From NCBI GenBank assembly GCA_035379945.1, contig DAOSWG010000001.1, forward strand, positions 1 through 64,000: a stretch of DNA of 64,000 nt, given 5' to 3'. A model generated the notes under the pieces. It saw nothing but the letters and a program-made list of their open reading frames with translations. It did no database searches and had not been told where the DNA came from. The translations under genes and the position numbers were made by a program. This DNA comes from JAAYZB01 sp035379945 (GTDB lineage: Bacteria; Bacillota_I; Bacilli_A; Izemoplasmatales; Hujiaoplasmataceae). Of the stretch, positions 19,773 to 26,706 are shown one piece after another; position 1 is the stretch's first letter; each line of letters begins with the position of its first letter.

Positions 19773-20501
19773 TTGGCATTATCAATCTATATCAATAAGC
19801 ATACCAAAAAACTAATCATCCTGATTTCCGTCTCGGTTCTGGCAGCCCTGATGACTGCGTTTCTTATTTATGCGAGCGTCTTTTACCGTTCCGAAGTGAA
19901 CGTGGCGGAAATCACGAACGTGACGGTCGAAAAGGTTAATGAGAATTATTACCTGACACCGGAAGAAGATTTCGAAATCGGAATCATTTTCTATCCCGGA
20001 AACAAGATCGCGGCCGAAAGCTATCTTCCGTTTCTTTCCAGATTCGCTGAATTAGGCATCCTGGTCGTGGTCGTGGACATGCCTTACCATCTGACGTTGT
20101 TCGGCAAGAACAAAGCGGCTTCGATCATAGCCAGCTATCCTTCCGTCGATTTCTATATCATGGGACACGCCGAAGGCGGTGAAGCCGCAGCGAGATATGC
20201 CGCGAAGAATCCCGACCTCGTCAAAGGTCTGATCCTTTTGGCTTCCTATAGCAAATATGAAGTGAGCGTTCCCGCTCTATCGATCTACGGCACGCTCGAC
20301 ACCGTCATGGACATGGATGAATACGATGCCAACGAAGCCAATCTCGTCTCCTCGACGACGATTCCCCTAATCGGCGGCAATCATTCGATGTATGGCGACT
20401 ACGGCCTCCAGAAGGGCGACACAGAAACAACTCTTACCATTACCACCCTGCGTACGGAAATCGAAGTTGCCGTGAGGGCATTCATCGCGTTGACCGCGTG
20501 A
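19773..20501 (+). CDS. Membrane-anchored alpha/beta-hydrolase-fold protein lacking the nucleophile serine
   Basis: Protein of about 242 residues with one N-terminal membrane helix (about 13-36) and an alpha/beta-hydrolase domain outside the membrane. The fold is recognisable from GIIFYPGNK, the strand VVVVDMPYH, the nucleophile elbow and the late YGTLD and GGNHSMYG blocks that normally supply the Asp and His of the triad. The elbow reads GHAEGG, so the usual GHSxGG serine is Ala133. It may therefore be a non-catalytic member, or use another residue. I prefer the TTG at 19773, ten bases after GGAG at 19759-19762; the GTG at 19764 is too close to that site. It lies between two tRNA-Ala genes. 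Function unknown. Confidence 0.75.
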   Translation: MALSIYINKHTKKLIILISVSVLAALMTAFLIYASVFYRSEVNVAEITNVTVEKVNENYYLTPEEDFEIGIIFYPGNKIAAESYLPFLSRFAELGILVVVVDMPYHLTLFGKNKAASIIASYPSVDFYIMGHAEGGEAAARYAAKNPDLVKGLILLASYSKYEVSVPALSIYGTLDTVMDMDEYDANEANLVSSTTIPLIGGNHSMYGDYGLQKGDTETTLTITTLRTEIEVAVRAFIALTA

Positions 20502-20547
20502 TTACGCTTGCCGTTTTATCCTTTCGGGGGTAAAACAGTGTTCGCGT

Positions 20548-20623
20548 GGGGGCGTAGCTCAGCTGGGAGAGCGTTAGCTTCGCATGTTAAAGGTCGCGGG
20601 TTCAAACCCCGTCGTCTCCACCA
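20548..20623 (+). tRNA. tRNA-Ala (anticodon CGC)
   Basis: A 76-base cloverleaf with encoded CCA. Anticodon stem TTAGC/GTTAA encloses TTCGCAT, giving anticodon CGC. The acceptor has G3-U70. An alanine tRNA with CGC is an extra isoacceptor for GCG codons and is uncommon in compact AT-rich genomes of this branch. Confidence 0.95.
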
Positions 20624-20633
20624 TATATAAATG

Positions 20634-20698
20634 AAATAGCTTCCAAAAGTTGGAGAAATGGTATACTGAAAATACCACTCTGATGAAGGGAGCTATTT
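20634..20698. repeat. Imperfect inverted repeat, possible remnant of an insertion-element end
   Basis: Arms 20634-20644 and 20688-20698 are 11-base inverted repeats with one mismatch (AAATAGCTTCC and GGGAGCTATTT), with a smaller hairpin GGTAT/ATACC inside. The segment starts 11 bases after the tRNA. A short frame at 20734-20862 (MREKLVVKKT...) follows and could be a decayed transposase start, but it has no convincing ribosome site. It could equally be a terminator for the tRNA transcript. Confidence 0.3.
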
Positions 20699-20916
20699 TT
20701 ATTTTGGAACTAACACTATAGCGGAAAGCGAAAATGCGCGAAAAGCTTGTTGTGAAAAAAACACGTAATAACGTGTCAGAAATGTATGATGGATACGACA
20801 TTGATCGAGCTTTATTGAATCTTCAAATAAGATTTGAATTCTGCTTTTGTTTTTTGTTTTAAAGTATAACAGAGTGTTGATAGCATATATGTAATTGTTG
20901 GTCGCTTATATATAAT

Positions 20917-21018
20917 TACACCCTAAAGGGTATAATGTCAGATTAAAAACAGTATATTATACCCTAAAGGGATTATATATATAATATTATATTGACATTA
21001 GTCCCGAAAGGGTATAAT
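20917..21018 (+). promoter_or_regulatory. Promoter with three palindromic operator boxes for the hipBST locus
   Basis: Three copies of a ten-base near-palindrome lie here: CCCTAAAGGG at 20921-20930, CCCTAAAGGG at 20962-20971 and CCCGAAAGGG at 21003-21012. The first and third are followed directly by TATAAT; the second is preceded by TTATA, as in the reverse orientation. The third fills most of the 15-base spacer between TTGACA (20992-20997) and TATAAT (21013-21018). A repressor bound there would block RNA polymerase. The HTH protein encoded next is the natural candidate, as in known HipB autoregulation. Confidence 0.75.
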
Positions 21019-21053
21019 ATATAACTATAAATAACTAGCAAAGGAGAGATCAT

Positions 21054-21257
21054 ATGAACAAGATAGCTGAATATATAAAAAAACAACGCAAAGCAGCAGA
21101 GTTGACGCAAGAACAGTTCGCCATTCGATCAGGTCTTGGCCTTCGCTTTATACGGGAACTGGAACAAGGTAAGGAAACTGTGCGCTTGGACAAAGTAAAT
21201 GTCGCACTTTCCATGTTTGATATGGAAGCCGTGCCGGGTAAGAAGGAGAAATCATAA
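21054..21257 (+). CDS. hipB: HipB-like helix-turn-helix antitoxin/repressor
   Basis: Small XRE-family DNA-binding protein of 67 residues. The helix-turn-helix spans about residues 5-60 (AEYIKKQRKAAELTQEQFA, then GLGLRFIRELEQGK). HipB proteins bind DNA as dimers and repress their own operon, and in three-gene systems they also hold the complex together. AAGGAGAG lies just before the ATG. The gene overlaps the next by one base (TAATG at 21255-21259). The upstream palindromic boxes fit its expected binding sites. The local sequence is much more AT-rich than the flanks, which suggests transfer. The symbol is given by context with the two genes downstream. Confidence 0.85.
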   Translation: MNKIAEYIKKQRKAAELTQEQFAIRSGLGLRFIRELEQGKETVRLDKVNVALSMFDMEAVPGKKEKS

Positions 21258-21586
21258 TGGGTGCTTTCAGAAAAGCGTATGCATATGTTCGGGACTGCTT
21301 TGCCGGTGTTCTAGAGGAAACCGATGAAGGATACTCTTTTTCTTATGATCCGAAATACATAGAAAGCGAAAACGCGGTACCGGTATCCCTGACTTTGCCG
21401 ATTCAAAACGAAAGTTTCATTTCAAGGACACTGTTTTCATTTTTTGACGGATTAATTCCAGAGGGATGGCTTTTGAGTGTTGTCACTCGAAACTGGAAAA
21501 TTCCTGAAAACGATCGCTTTGCATTATTACTTGTCGCATGCAAGGATCCAATAGGCAATGTCAGTATCAAGGAGGTGTGCGTATGA
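21257..21586 (+). CDS. hipS: HipS-like antitoxin (HipA N-terminal subdomain as a separate protein)
   Basis: Protein of 109 residues corresponding to the N-terminal subdomain 1 of HipA kinases: the blocks GYSFSYDPKYIES, VSLTLPIQ, LFSFFDGLIPEGW and DPIGNVSI all match that region. In full-length HipA this part is fused to the kinase; here it is a free protein, as in the HipBST system of enteropathogenic E. coli, where HipS is the true antitoxin and inserts a tryptophan into the kinase active site. Trp71 of the PEGW motif is the likely counterpart. AAGGAG at 21243-21248 precedes the ATG, and the stop overlaps the start of hipT (ATGA at 21583-21586). Call by homology recognised by eye. Confidence 0.85.
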   Translation: MGAFRKAYAYVRDCFAGVLEETDEGYSFSYDPKYIESENAVPVSLTLPIQNESFISRTLFSFFDGLIPEGWLLSVVTRNWKIPENDRFALLLVACKDPIGNVSIKEVCV

Positions 21587-22533
21587 AATGTTTATGCTGC
21601 GGAAAGACCTTAAAAACTGAAAACGAATCCGGTTGGCACAAGAGCTGTATTCGCAAATTCTTTGGAACTACGCAGATACCCCAAATAGATGTTGACGACA
21701 ACACATTGGAGACGCTTGCCACTATGAGTGTTGACAAGGGCTACACAGTTCCCGGTGTTCAAAAGAAGCTTTCATTACATTTGCTGTCGCAAGGTGGTAC
21801 GCCAAGACTTACTCTTGTAGATTACCCTGCCGGATACATTTTAAAACCTCAAGTTGAGCAATTTGAGGCACTACCGGAATCGGAACACCTTGTGATGTGC
21901 ATGGCGGATGCTGTCGGTATTGCAACTGTTCCTCATGCTCTGATTCGAAATGGAAGCAATTATGCATATATCACAAAAAGAATTGACCGTGTCTTATATA
22001 AAGACTTTGTAGAAAAACTAGCTATGGAGGATTTCTGCCAACTTGATTTAAGATTAACACAGGACAAATATCACGGATCATATGAACAGTGTGGAAAAAT
22101 CATCAAAAGATTTTCCGAAAGAAGCAAACTTGATTTATCCGAGTTATTTATTCGCATTGTCTTTTTCTATATCACTGGAAACTCAGATATGCATTTGAAG
22201 AATTTCTCATTGATTGAAACGGAAGTAAGAAGCATGAAATATGTGCTATCTGCGGCATACGACCTCTTGCCTGTAAAAGTAAACATGCCGGAGGATAGAG
22301 AAGATTTTGCATTGGCCATGAATGGCAAAAAAACGAATATCCGAAAGAAAGACTTCTTTTTGTTTGCCGAGAATATAGGGATTAATAAAGAAATAACTCA
22401 AAAAATGATAGCTCAGTTGGTTGCTAAAAAAGATATGCTTCAGTCAATGTGTATGGAATCATATCTGCCTGAACATCTGAAAACATCATTGTATGAATTG
22501 ATTGAAAATCGATGTTCTGTGTTGATGAGTTGA
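21583..22533 (+). CDS. hipT: HipT-like serine/threonine kinase toxin
   Basis: HipA-family kinase of about 316 residues without the N-terminal subdomain. AAGGAGGTG at 21570-21578 sets the start at 21583. Residues 1-30 carry a Cys/His cluster (CLCC, then WHKSC) seen in many short HipA homologues. The Gly-rich loop is VPGVQKKLS (56-64), the ATP-binding lysine is Lys88 in YILKP, the catalytic loop is NSDMHLKN with Asp202, and the metal-binding motif is YDLLP with Asp227. In E. coli HipT a Ser-x-Ser motif before the loop is autophosphorylated; here it reads Gly53-Tyr54-Thr55. E. coli HipT phosphorylates tryptophanyl-tRNA synthetase; whether this one does is unknown. A terminator follows 140 bases later. 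Confidence 0.9.
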   Translation: MKCLCCGKTLKTENESGWHKSCIRKFFGTTQIPQIDVDDNTLETLATMSVDKGYTVPGVQKKLSLHLLSQGGTPRLTLVDYPAGYILKPQVEQFEALPESEHLVMCMADAVGIATVPHALIRNGSNYAYITKRIDRVLYKDFVEKLAMEDFCQLDLRLTQDKYHGSYEQCGKIIKRFSERSKLDLSELFIRIVFFYITGNSDMHLKNFSLIETEVRSMKYVLSAAYDLLPVKVNMPEDREDFALAMNGKKTNIRKKDFFLFAENIGINKEITQKMIAQLVAKKDMLQSMCMESYLPEHLKTSLYELIENRCSVLMS

Positions 22534-22674
22534 GTTGACATAATATTTCTTCATATAGTTAAACTCTCCTGGTAAGTCAAAACGAAATGATATTATTAAT
22601 CCAGTAATTCTTACCGTTAAAATTATATTTGCATAATTTTATCGGAATAGGAAATGCTAACCCAATTGAAAAAC

Positions 22675-22706
22675 GGATTTCAACGTTATTGTTGGAATCC
22701 TTTTTT
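22675..22706 (+). terminator. Terminator of the hipBST operon
   Basis: Stem GGATTTCA/TGGAATCC (22675-22682 with 22693-22700, one G-U pair) and a T-run at 22701-22706. The 140 bases between the hipT stop and this site show no gene. Confidence 0.75.
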
Positions 22707-22821
22707 ATAGTTTATTCCCTTGAGATTTGTTTTGAAATATCTTGCCAAAAAATATCCTGACATGATAGAATATGTCTAGAAGATTTGCATCTGCAAAAGC
22801 TCCGATAAAGCTATCTACAGT

Positions 22822-22908
22822 ACAGTCTGAACAGGCAGTGCCGGCAAAGGCACGTGGCCGGGCCGTTAGGCAGCGGAATTCCAAGGGATTCTGTGGGACA
22901 GAAAAGCC
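22822..22908 (+). ncRNA. NiCo (czcD) riboswitch aptamer
   Basis: A four-way-junction RNA directly upstream of a cation efflux gene. The conserved strands of this class can be read in order: CTGAACAGGCAG, helix GTGCC/GGCAC, GCCGGGC, GGCAGC, helix GAATTCC/GGGATTC and TGTGGGACAG. These match the published Ni/Co-sensing RNA very closely. A GC-rich segment followed by T6 (about 22908-22925) lies between the aptamer and the ribosome site and probably serves as the terminator. Ligand-bound NiCo riboswitches raise expression of the transporter. Confidence 0.92.
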
Positions 22909-22954
22909 CCCGGGAGCCCTTTTTTATTTTCCTTTTTTTGGAGGTCCGCGATTT

Positions 22955-23845
22955 ATGAAAAAAACCGGCTATGAACTGATTAAGAAAGTCTCATGGTGGT
23001 CGATTGCCGTCAACCTGTTTCTATCCGCTTTCAAGATGATTGCGGGAATATTGGCAAGAAGCAGCGCCATGGTGACTGACGCCGTGCATTCGGCATCCGA
23101 TGTTCTGACGACATTCGTCGTTTTGATCGGCGTCAAACTGTCCAAAAAAGAAGCGGACGCCGAACATCCTTACGGACACGAACGCCTGGAAAGCGTTGCC
23201 GGCATGATCCTGGCGATCTTCCTCGCCTTGACCGGCATCGGGATCGGCTATTCCGGAATCATGAAAGTGATATCCGGAATCGAAGGAACCCTCGCTGTTC
23301 CGGGAGTGTTGGCTTTGGTTGCGGCCATCGTGTCGATAGTTATCAAAGAAGCCATGTTCTGGATAACGAGAAATGCGGCCAAAAAGACCAAATCCACGGC
23401 CCTGATGGCCGACGCCTGGCATCACCGGAGCGACGCTTTGTCTTCGGTTGGCAGTTTTATCGGTATCGGAGGAGCGATGCTCGGGCTTCCCATCATGGAT
23501 CCGATCGCCAGTTTGGTGATCTGCCTTTTCATCCTGAAAGCCGCATTCGATGTCGCAAGAGACGCCACCAACCGGATGGTCGACCGCTCGTGCGACGAAG
23601 CGACCCAGTCCAAAATGAAGGAAACGATCAGCGCCGTTAACGGTGTCAAATCAATCGACATTCTGAAAACCAGAATCTTCGGCAACCGGATTTATTTGGA
23701 CGTTGAAATCGGGTGCGACGGCACGATACCTTTGATGAAATCGCATGCGATCGCGGAATGCGTCCATGACAGGATCGAAGAGACCTTCCCGGACGTCAAG
23801 CACTGTAACGTCCATGTGAATCCCTATCTAGAGAAGAAGGAATGA
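22955..23845 (+). CDS. Cation diffusion facilitator family metal efflux protein
   Basis: Inner-membrane antiporter of 296 residues exporting divalent metals. GGAGGT at 22940-22945 selects the ATG at 22955. Six membrane helices lie in residues about 12-225, and a C-terminal cytoplasmic domain in about 225-296. The metal site is His45xxxAsp49 in helix 2 (DAVHSASD) and His156xxxAsp160 in helix 5 (DAWHHRSD), the zinc/cobalt type rather than the DxxxD manganese/iron type. HPYGHER after helix 2 is another family mark. The NiCo riboswitch upstream indicates that the physiological ligand is Ni or Co. The gene ends at a bidirectional terminator and seems to stand alone. Confidence 0.96.
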   Translation: MKKTGYELIKKVSWWSIAVNLFLSAFKMIAGILARSSAMVTDAVHSASDVLTTFVVLIGVKLSKKEADAEHPYGHERLESVAGMILAIFLALTGIGIGYSGIMKVISGIEGTLAVPGVLALVAAIVSIVIKEAMFWITRNAAKKTKSTALMADAWHHRSDALSSVGSFIGIGGAMLGLPIMDPIASLVICLFILKAAFDVARDATNRMVDRSCDEATQSKMKETISAVNGVKSIDILKTRIFGNRIYLDVEIGCDGTIPLMKSHAIAECVHDRIEETFPDVKHCNVHVNPYLEKKE

Positions 23846-23873
23846 AAAAAGCCGGCTTTGTGCCGGCTTTTAA
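23846..23873. terminator. Bidirectional intrinsic terminator
   Basis: AAAAGCCGGC and GCCGGCTTTT around a five-base loop (stem 23851-23856 with 23862-23867). It lies between the convergent metal efflux and phosphatase genes. Confidence 0.92.
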
Positions 23874-23878
23874 TTTAC

Positions 23879-24457
23879 TCAAACGGTTATGGGACTGATG
23901 TTGTATTTTCTGACGAAGAATTCGCCGTTGGAATAACGAAGATAATTGATGCTGCAATTGGAAAGATAAGAAGCATAGGTGAAACCGGGGACAAGCCTTA
24001 CGAGAATCGCCTTGATCACATGCGAATGCGTTACGACCATGATCTTTTTGCCGGGATACTTTTCGCAGATTTCCTGCAAAGTCTCGAACACCCTGAGCTC
24101 CAGATCCTCGTTTTTTTCCATATTCGGGATTGTGCCGTGTTTGATGAGGTCGGCGTATTCGTCGGTAATCTTCTGGCCGTCGTAATCGCCAAAATTCCTT
24201 TCGATCAAATTCTGATGCACGATGATCGATTTCTTTGTCTGCATGCCTTCAAGTATCAGCCTTGCCGTCATGAAAGCCCGCTTCAGGGGAGAGGAAAACA
24301 CCAGATCGATCTTTTCTTTTCTCTGTCTTAGAAATTTTCCCGTTTCCAGAGCCTGTTTCATGCCGTATTCGTTAAGGGGATTGTCGAAACGGCCTTGGAC
24401 GACATAATTTCGATTGGCGTCCGTTTCGCCGTGTCTAATCAAAATCAATTCATTCAT
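23879..24457 (-). CDS. Histidine phosphatase superfamily protein (phosphoglycerate mutase-like)
   Basis: Branch-1 histidine phosphatase of 192 residues. The phosphoacceptor motif is LIRHGETDAN at residues 6-15, with the catalytic histidine in RHGE. The second block is SSPLKRAFMTA, the catalytic acid region is NFGDYDGQ, and the second catalytic histidine lies in MVVTHSHVI. Family members include cofactor-dependent phosphoglycerate mutases, alpha-ribazole phosphatase and broad small-molecule phosphatases. The short length and lack of the mutase insertions favour a phosphatase. AAAGGTGA lies before the ATG. Convergent with the efflux gene and divergent from the nucleoside phosphorylase. The substrate is not known. 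Confidence 0.88.
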   Translation of the reverse strand: MNELILIRHGETDANRNYVVQGRFDNPLNEYGMKQALETGKFLRQRKEKIDLVFSSPLKRAFMTARLILEGMQTKKSIIVHQNLIERNFGDYDGQKITDEYADLIKHGTIPNMEKNEDLELRVFETLQEICEKYPGKKIMVVTHSHVIKAILVRLVPGFTYASYLSNCSINYLRYSNGEFFVRKYNISPITV

Positions 24458-24532
24458 TCAAAATCACCTTTAACAATTATACTATATTATGCTTGAAATG
24501 TGGTATAATTTTTTTGCGAGGTGATGCCGTTC

Positions 24533-25831
24533 ATGAGAATGGTTGACATAATTGAAAAAAAACGCGACGGATTCGAACTCACCGAAGAAGAGATCGACTT
24601 CGTCATATCGGGCTATGTCAAGGGAACGATTCCGGATTACCAGATCAGTCCCTGGCTGATGGCGATCTATTTTAAAAATATGACCGACAGGGAATCGAGC
24701 TATCTCACCAAGGCGATGCTCTATAGCGGCGATGTGATCGATCTAACCGGGATTAAAGGGATCAAGGTCGACAAACATTCGACCGGCGGCGTCGGCGACA
24801 AGACGACGCTGGTGCTCGCTCCCCTGGTCGCATCCATGGGTGCGAAAATCGCCAAACTGTCCGGAAGAGGATTGGGACACACCGGCGGTACGCTCGACAA
24901 ACTCGAGTCGATCGACGGCTGCCGCATCGATCTATCAGAAACTGCCTTCATCGACCAGGTCAACAGAATCGGAATCGCAGTCGCGGGACAAACCGCCACC
25001 CTGGTTCCGGCCGATAAATTGCTTTACGCCCTGAGGGACGTCACCGGAACGGTGCCGTCGATCCCTCTCATCGCCTCATCCATCATGTCCAAAAAACTGG
25101 CAAGCGGAGCCGATGTCATCTGCCTCGATGTCAAAGTGGGTGACGGCGCCTTCATGAAAACGACGGAGGATGCCAGGACACTTTCCCGGCTCATGGTTGA
25201 AATCGGCAAATCCTTCGGTAAGAAAGTCTATGCTTTTCTGACCGGCATGGAGGAACCGTTAGGCCTGGCCATAGGGAACCGTCTGGAAGTCAGGGAAGCC
25301 ATCGACACGTTGTCGGGAAAAGGCCCGGCCGATCTCGAGGAATTATGCGTAGCCATCGCGTCCTACATGGCGTATAGCGCCAAAGCGGCAAAGACGGTGG
25401 AAGAAGGCAAAATACTGGCACATGAAAATCTATACAACGGAAAGGCTTTGGCCAAATTCTACGAATTCATCAACGCCCAGGGCGGGCATATCGATGATTT
25501 GGAAACCTTCGTCAAACCCGAGGGCATCATGCCTTATGTCTCTAGAAAATCCGGCTACGTGCAAAAAATCCTGGCCCACAACATCGGACTGGCTTCGATG
25601 ATGCTGGGCGGCGGCCGCGCGAAGAAAGAAGATTCGATCGACCCGATGGTCGGAATAGTGCTAAAAAAGAAAATCGGGGAAAAGGTGGAAAAAGGCGACG
25701 TTCTCGCAAACATATACTATGACAAACCGGTATCCGGCGAGGTGATGGAAGAACTTGCCACGGCATTTCAAATAAGCGAAGAACCGGTGAATTCTCCCAA
25801 AGTCATTATGGAGATAATCGGTAAGGAGTAA
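24533..25831 (+). CDS. pdp: Pyrimidine-nucleoside phosphorylase
   Basis: Enzyme of 432 residues that splits uridine, deoxyuridine and thymidine with phosphate to base and (deoxy)ribose-1-phosphate. The start MRMVDIIEKK matches the Bacillus Pdp N-terminus and is preceded by GAGGTGA; the upstream GTG at 24521 would overlap that ribosome site. The phosphate-binding signature KHSTGGVGDKTT, SGRGLGHTGGTLDKLES, the IPLIASSIMSKK block and the DVKxGxGAFM motif are all present. TATAAT at 24504-24509 is a probable -10 box. It would feed on nucleosides made by the surface 5'-nucleotidase. A very secure call. Confidence 0.97.
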   Translation: MRMVDIIEKKRDGFELTEEEIDFVISGYVKGTIPDYQISPWLMAIYFKNMTDRESSYLTKAMLYSGDVIDLTGIKGIKVDKHSTGGVGDKTTLVLAPLVASMGAKIAKLSGRGLGHTGGTLDKLESIDGCRIDLSETAFIDQVNRIGIAVAGQTATLVPADKLLYALRDVTGTVPSIPLIASSIMSKKLASGADVICLDVKVGDGAFMKTTEDARTLSRLMVEIGKSFGKKVYAFLTGMEEPLGLAIGNRLEVREAIDTLSGKGPADLEELCVAIASYMAYSAKAAKTVEEGKILAHENLYNGKALAKFYEFINAQGGHIDDLETFVKPEGIMPYVSRKSGYVQKILAHNIGLASMMLGGGRAKKEDSIDPMVGIVLKKKIGEKVEKGDVLANIYYDKPVSGEVMEELATAFQISEEPVNSPKVIMEIIGKE

Positions 25832-25875
25832 TGCTTGCATAAAGGACTTCTACGTGTTATAATCAAACTGGAAAA

Positions 25876-25969
25876 AAGGGAGCTCGGGGAACCGGGCTGA
25901 GAGTATAACTAGACCGTTATAGACCTTACCTGATCTGGATAATGCCAGCGTAGGAACATAGATTGTCCC
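25876..25969 (+). ncRNA. TPP (thiamine pyrophosphate) riboswitch
   Basis: The conserved THI-box elements are complete: GGGAGC and GGGCTGAGAG in the first half, ACCTGATCTGGATAATGCC and GCGTAGGAA in the second. It lies just upstream of the thiamine transporter gene and is followed by a terminator, the usual arrangement for transcriptional shut-off when TPP is plentiful. Confidence 0.98.
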
Positions 25970-25999
25970 AAGGTCCCCTTTTTCCGGGACCTTTTGTTT
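25970..25999 (+). terminator. Riboswitch-controlled terminator
   Basis: AAGGTCCC (25970-25977) pairs with GGGACCTT (25986-25993), then TTGTTTTT. It is the expression platform of the TPP riboswitch, between aptamer and the thiT ribosome site. Confidence 0.92.
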
Positions 26000-26022
26000 T
26001 TACTATACAAGGAGGAATTGTC

Positions 26023-26628
26023 ATGAAAAGAAACCAGACTTTGCTAGCTTTGTTGGAAACCGGGATCATGGTGGCGATAGCGGTGATCCTCGATGCCATC
26101 TTCGGAGCCATTTACACCTTCCCATTCGGAGGATCGATAACGCCTGCCATGTTTCCGATCTTTTTCTTAGCGGCGAGAAGAGGCGTGAAATACGGCTTGT
26201 TGGGAGGATTGCTATACGGATCCATCCAACTGATGTTCTCCATACCCTATATTCTGTCTTTGCCGCAGTTCTTGATGGATTACATCGTCTCATTCACCGT
26301 TCTGGGGTTCTCGGGGCTAATTCCCGGGCAACTCGAGAAGGGAGGCAGATTTGTTTTGGGAATACTCTTGGGAACCGTGCTCAGACTGATATCGGCTTCG
26401 ATCGCCGGCCTTCTGTTCTGGGTCGCCTACATTCCCGAAGAACTCGACTTCATGCACACGCTTTTCGGCGTCGATATCGCCGGCTTTTTCGCTTCCGACA
26501 ATGCGGCGGTGCTTTTCGGGGCATTTGCCTATAACATGCTTTACCTCGTTCCCTCTTTCATCATCTGCGCCCTGATCGGTGTAATCTTCCAAAAACGCGG
26601 CCTTCTCAAGTTCCGGTTGGAAGGATAG
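26023..26628 (+). CDS. thiT: Thiamine ECF transporter S component
   Basis: Membrane protein of 201 residues, the thiamine-binding subunit of an energy-coupling-factor importer. Six hydrophobic segments fill the sequence. The N-terminal helix carries the alanine-spaced face used to dock on the ECF module, and FPFGGSITPAMFPIFFLA matches the family's conserved stretch near helix 2. AAGGAGGAA precedes the ATG at 26023. The TPP riboswitch and its terminator directly upstream fix the substrate. The shared EcfA/EcfT energising proteins are not in the window. No thiamine biosynthesis gene is seen here, so the cell may depend on import. Confidence 0.96.
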   Translation: MKRNQTLLALLETGIMVAIAVILDAIFGAIYTFPFGGSITPAMFPIFFLAARRGVKYGLLGGLLYGSIQLMFSIPYILSLPQFLMDYIVSFTVLGFSGLIPGQLEKGGRFVLGILLGTVLRLISASIAGLLFWVAYIPEELDFMHTLFGVDIAGFFASDNAAVLFGAFAYNMLYLVPSFIICALIGVIFQKRGLLKFRLEG

Positions 26629-26636
26629 ACAGAATA

Positions 26637-26663
26637 CTGGCACTCAATGCTTGACAGTGCTAA
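26637..26663 (+). promoter_or_regulatory. CIRCE operator (HrcA site) of htpG
   Basis: CTGGCACTC, nine bases, CAGTGCTAA. This matches the CIRCE consensus TTAGCACTC-N9-GAGTGCTAA with three mismatches and exact spacing. It overlaps the -35 box of the htpG promoter, so HrcA bound here would block transcription. Confidence 0.88.
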
Positions 26664-26678
26664 TTCTTGTGGTATAAT
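26651..26678 (+). promoter_or_regulatory. Sigma-A promoter of htpG
   Basis: TTGACA at 26651-26656 and TATAAT at 26673-26678, spacer 16. The -35 box lies inside the CIRCE element. Confidence 0.88.
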
Positions 26679-26706
26679 AGATACGACAAGATTAGGAGGC
26701 ATTGCA

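Noticed and set aside
20574..20801. Minus-strand frame ending in VETTGFEPATF
   Set aside because: This is the well-known false protein produced by reading a tRNA gene backwards; it overlaps tRNA-Ala(CGC).
20624..22760. Site-specific integration with a duplicated tRNA 3' end
   Set aside because: I looked for a second copy of the tRNA-Ala 3' sequence downstream of hipBST and saw none, and no integrase gene is present.
22772..22954. N-terminal extension of the cation efflux protein
   Set aside because: The extra 61 codons run through the NiCo riboswitch and terminator; the GGAGGT site selects ATG 22955.
24840..25766. Several plus- and minus-strand frames inside pdp
   Set aside because: They are shadows of a well-conserved gene with no ribosome sites or recognisable domains.
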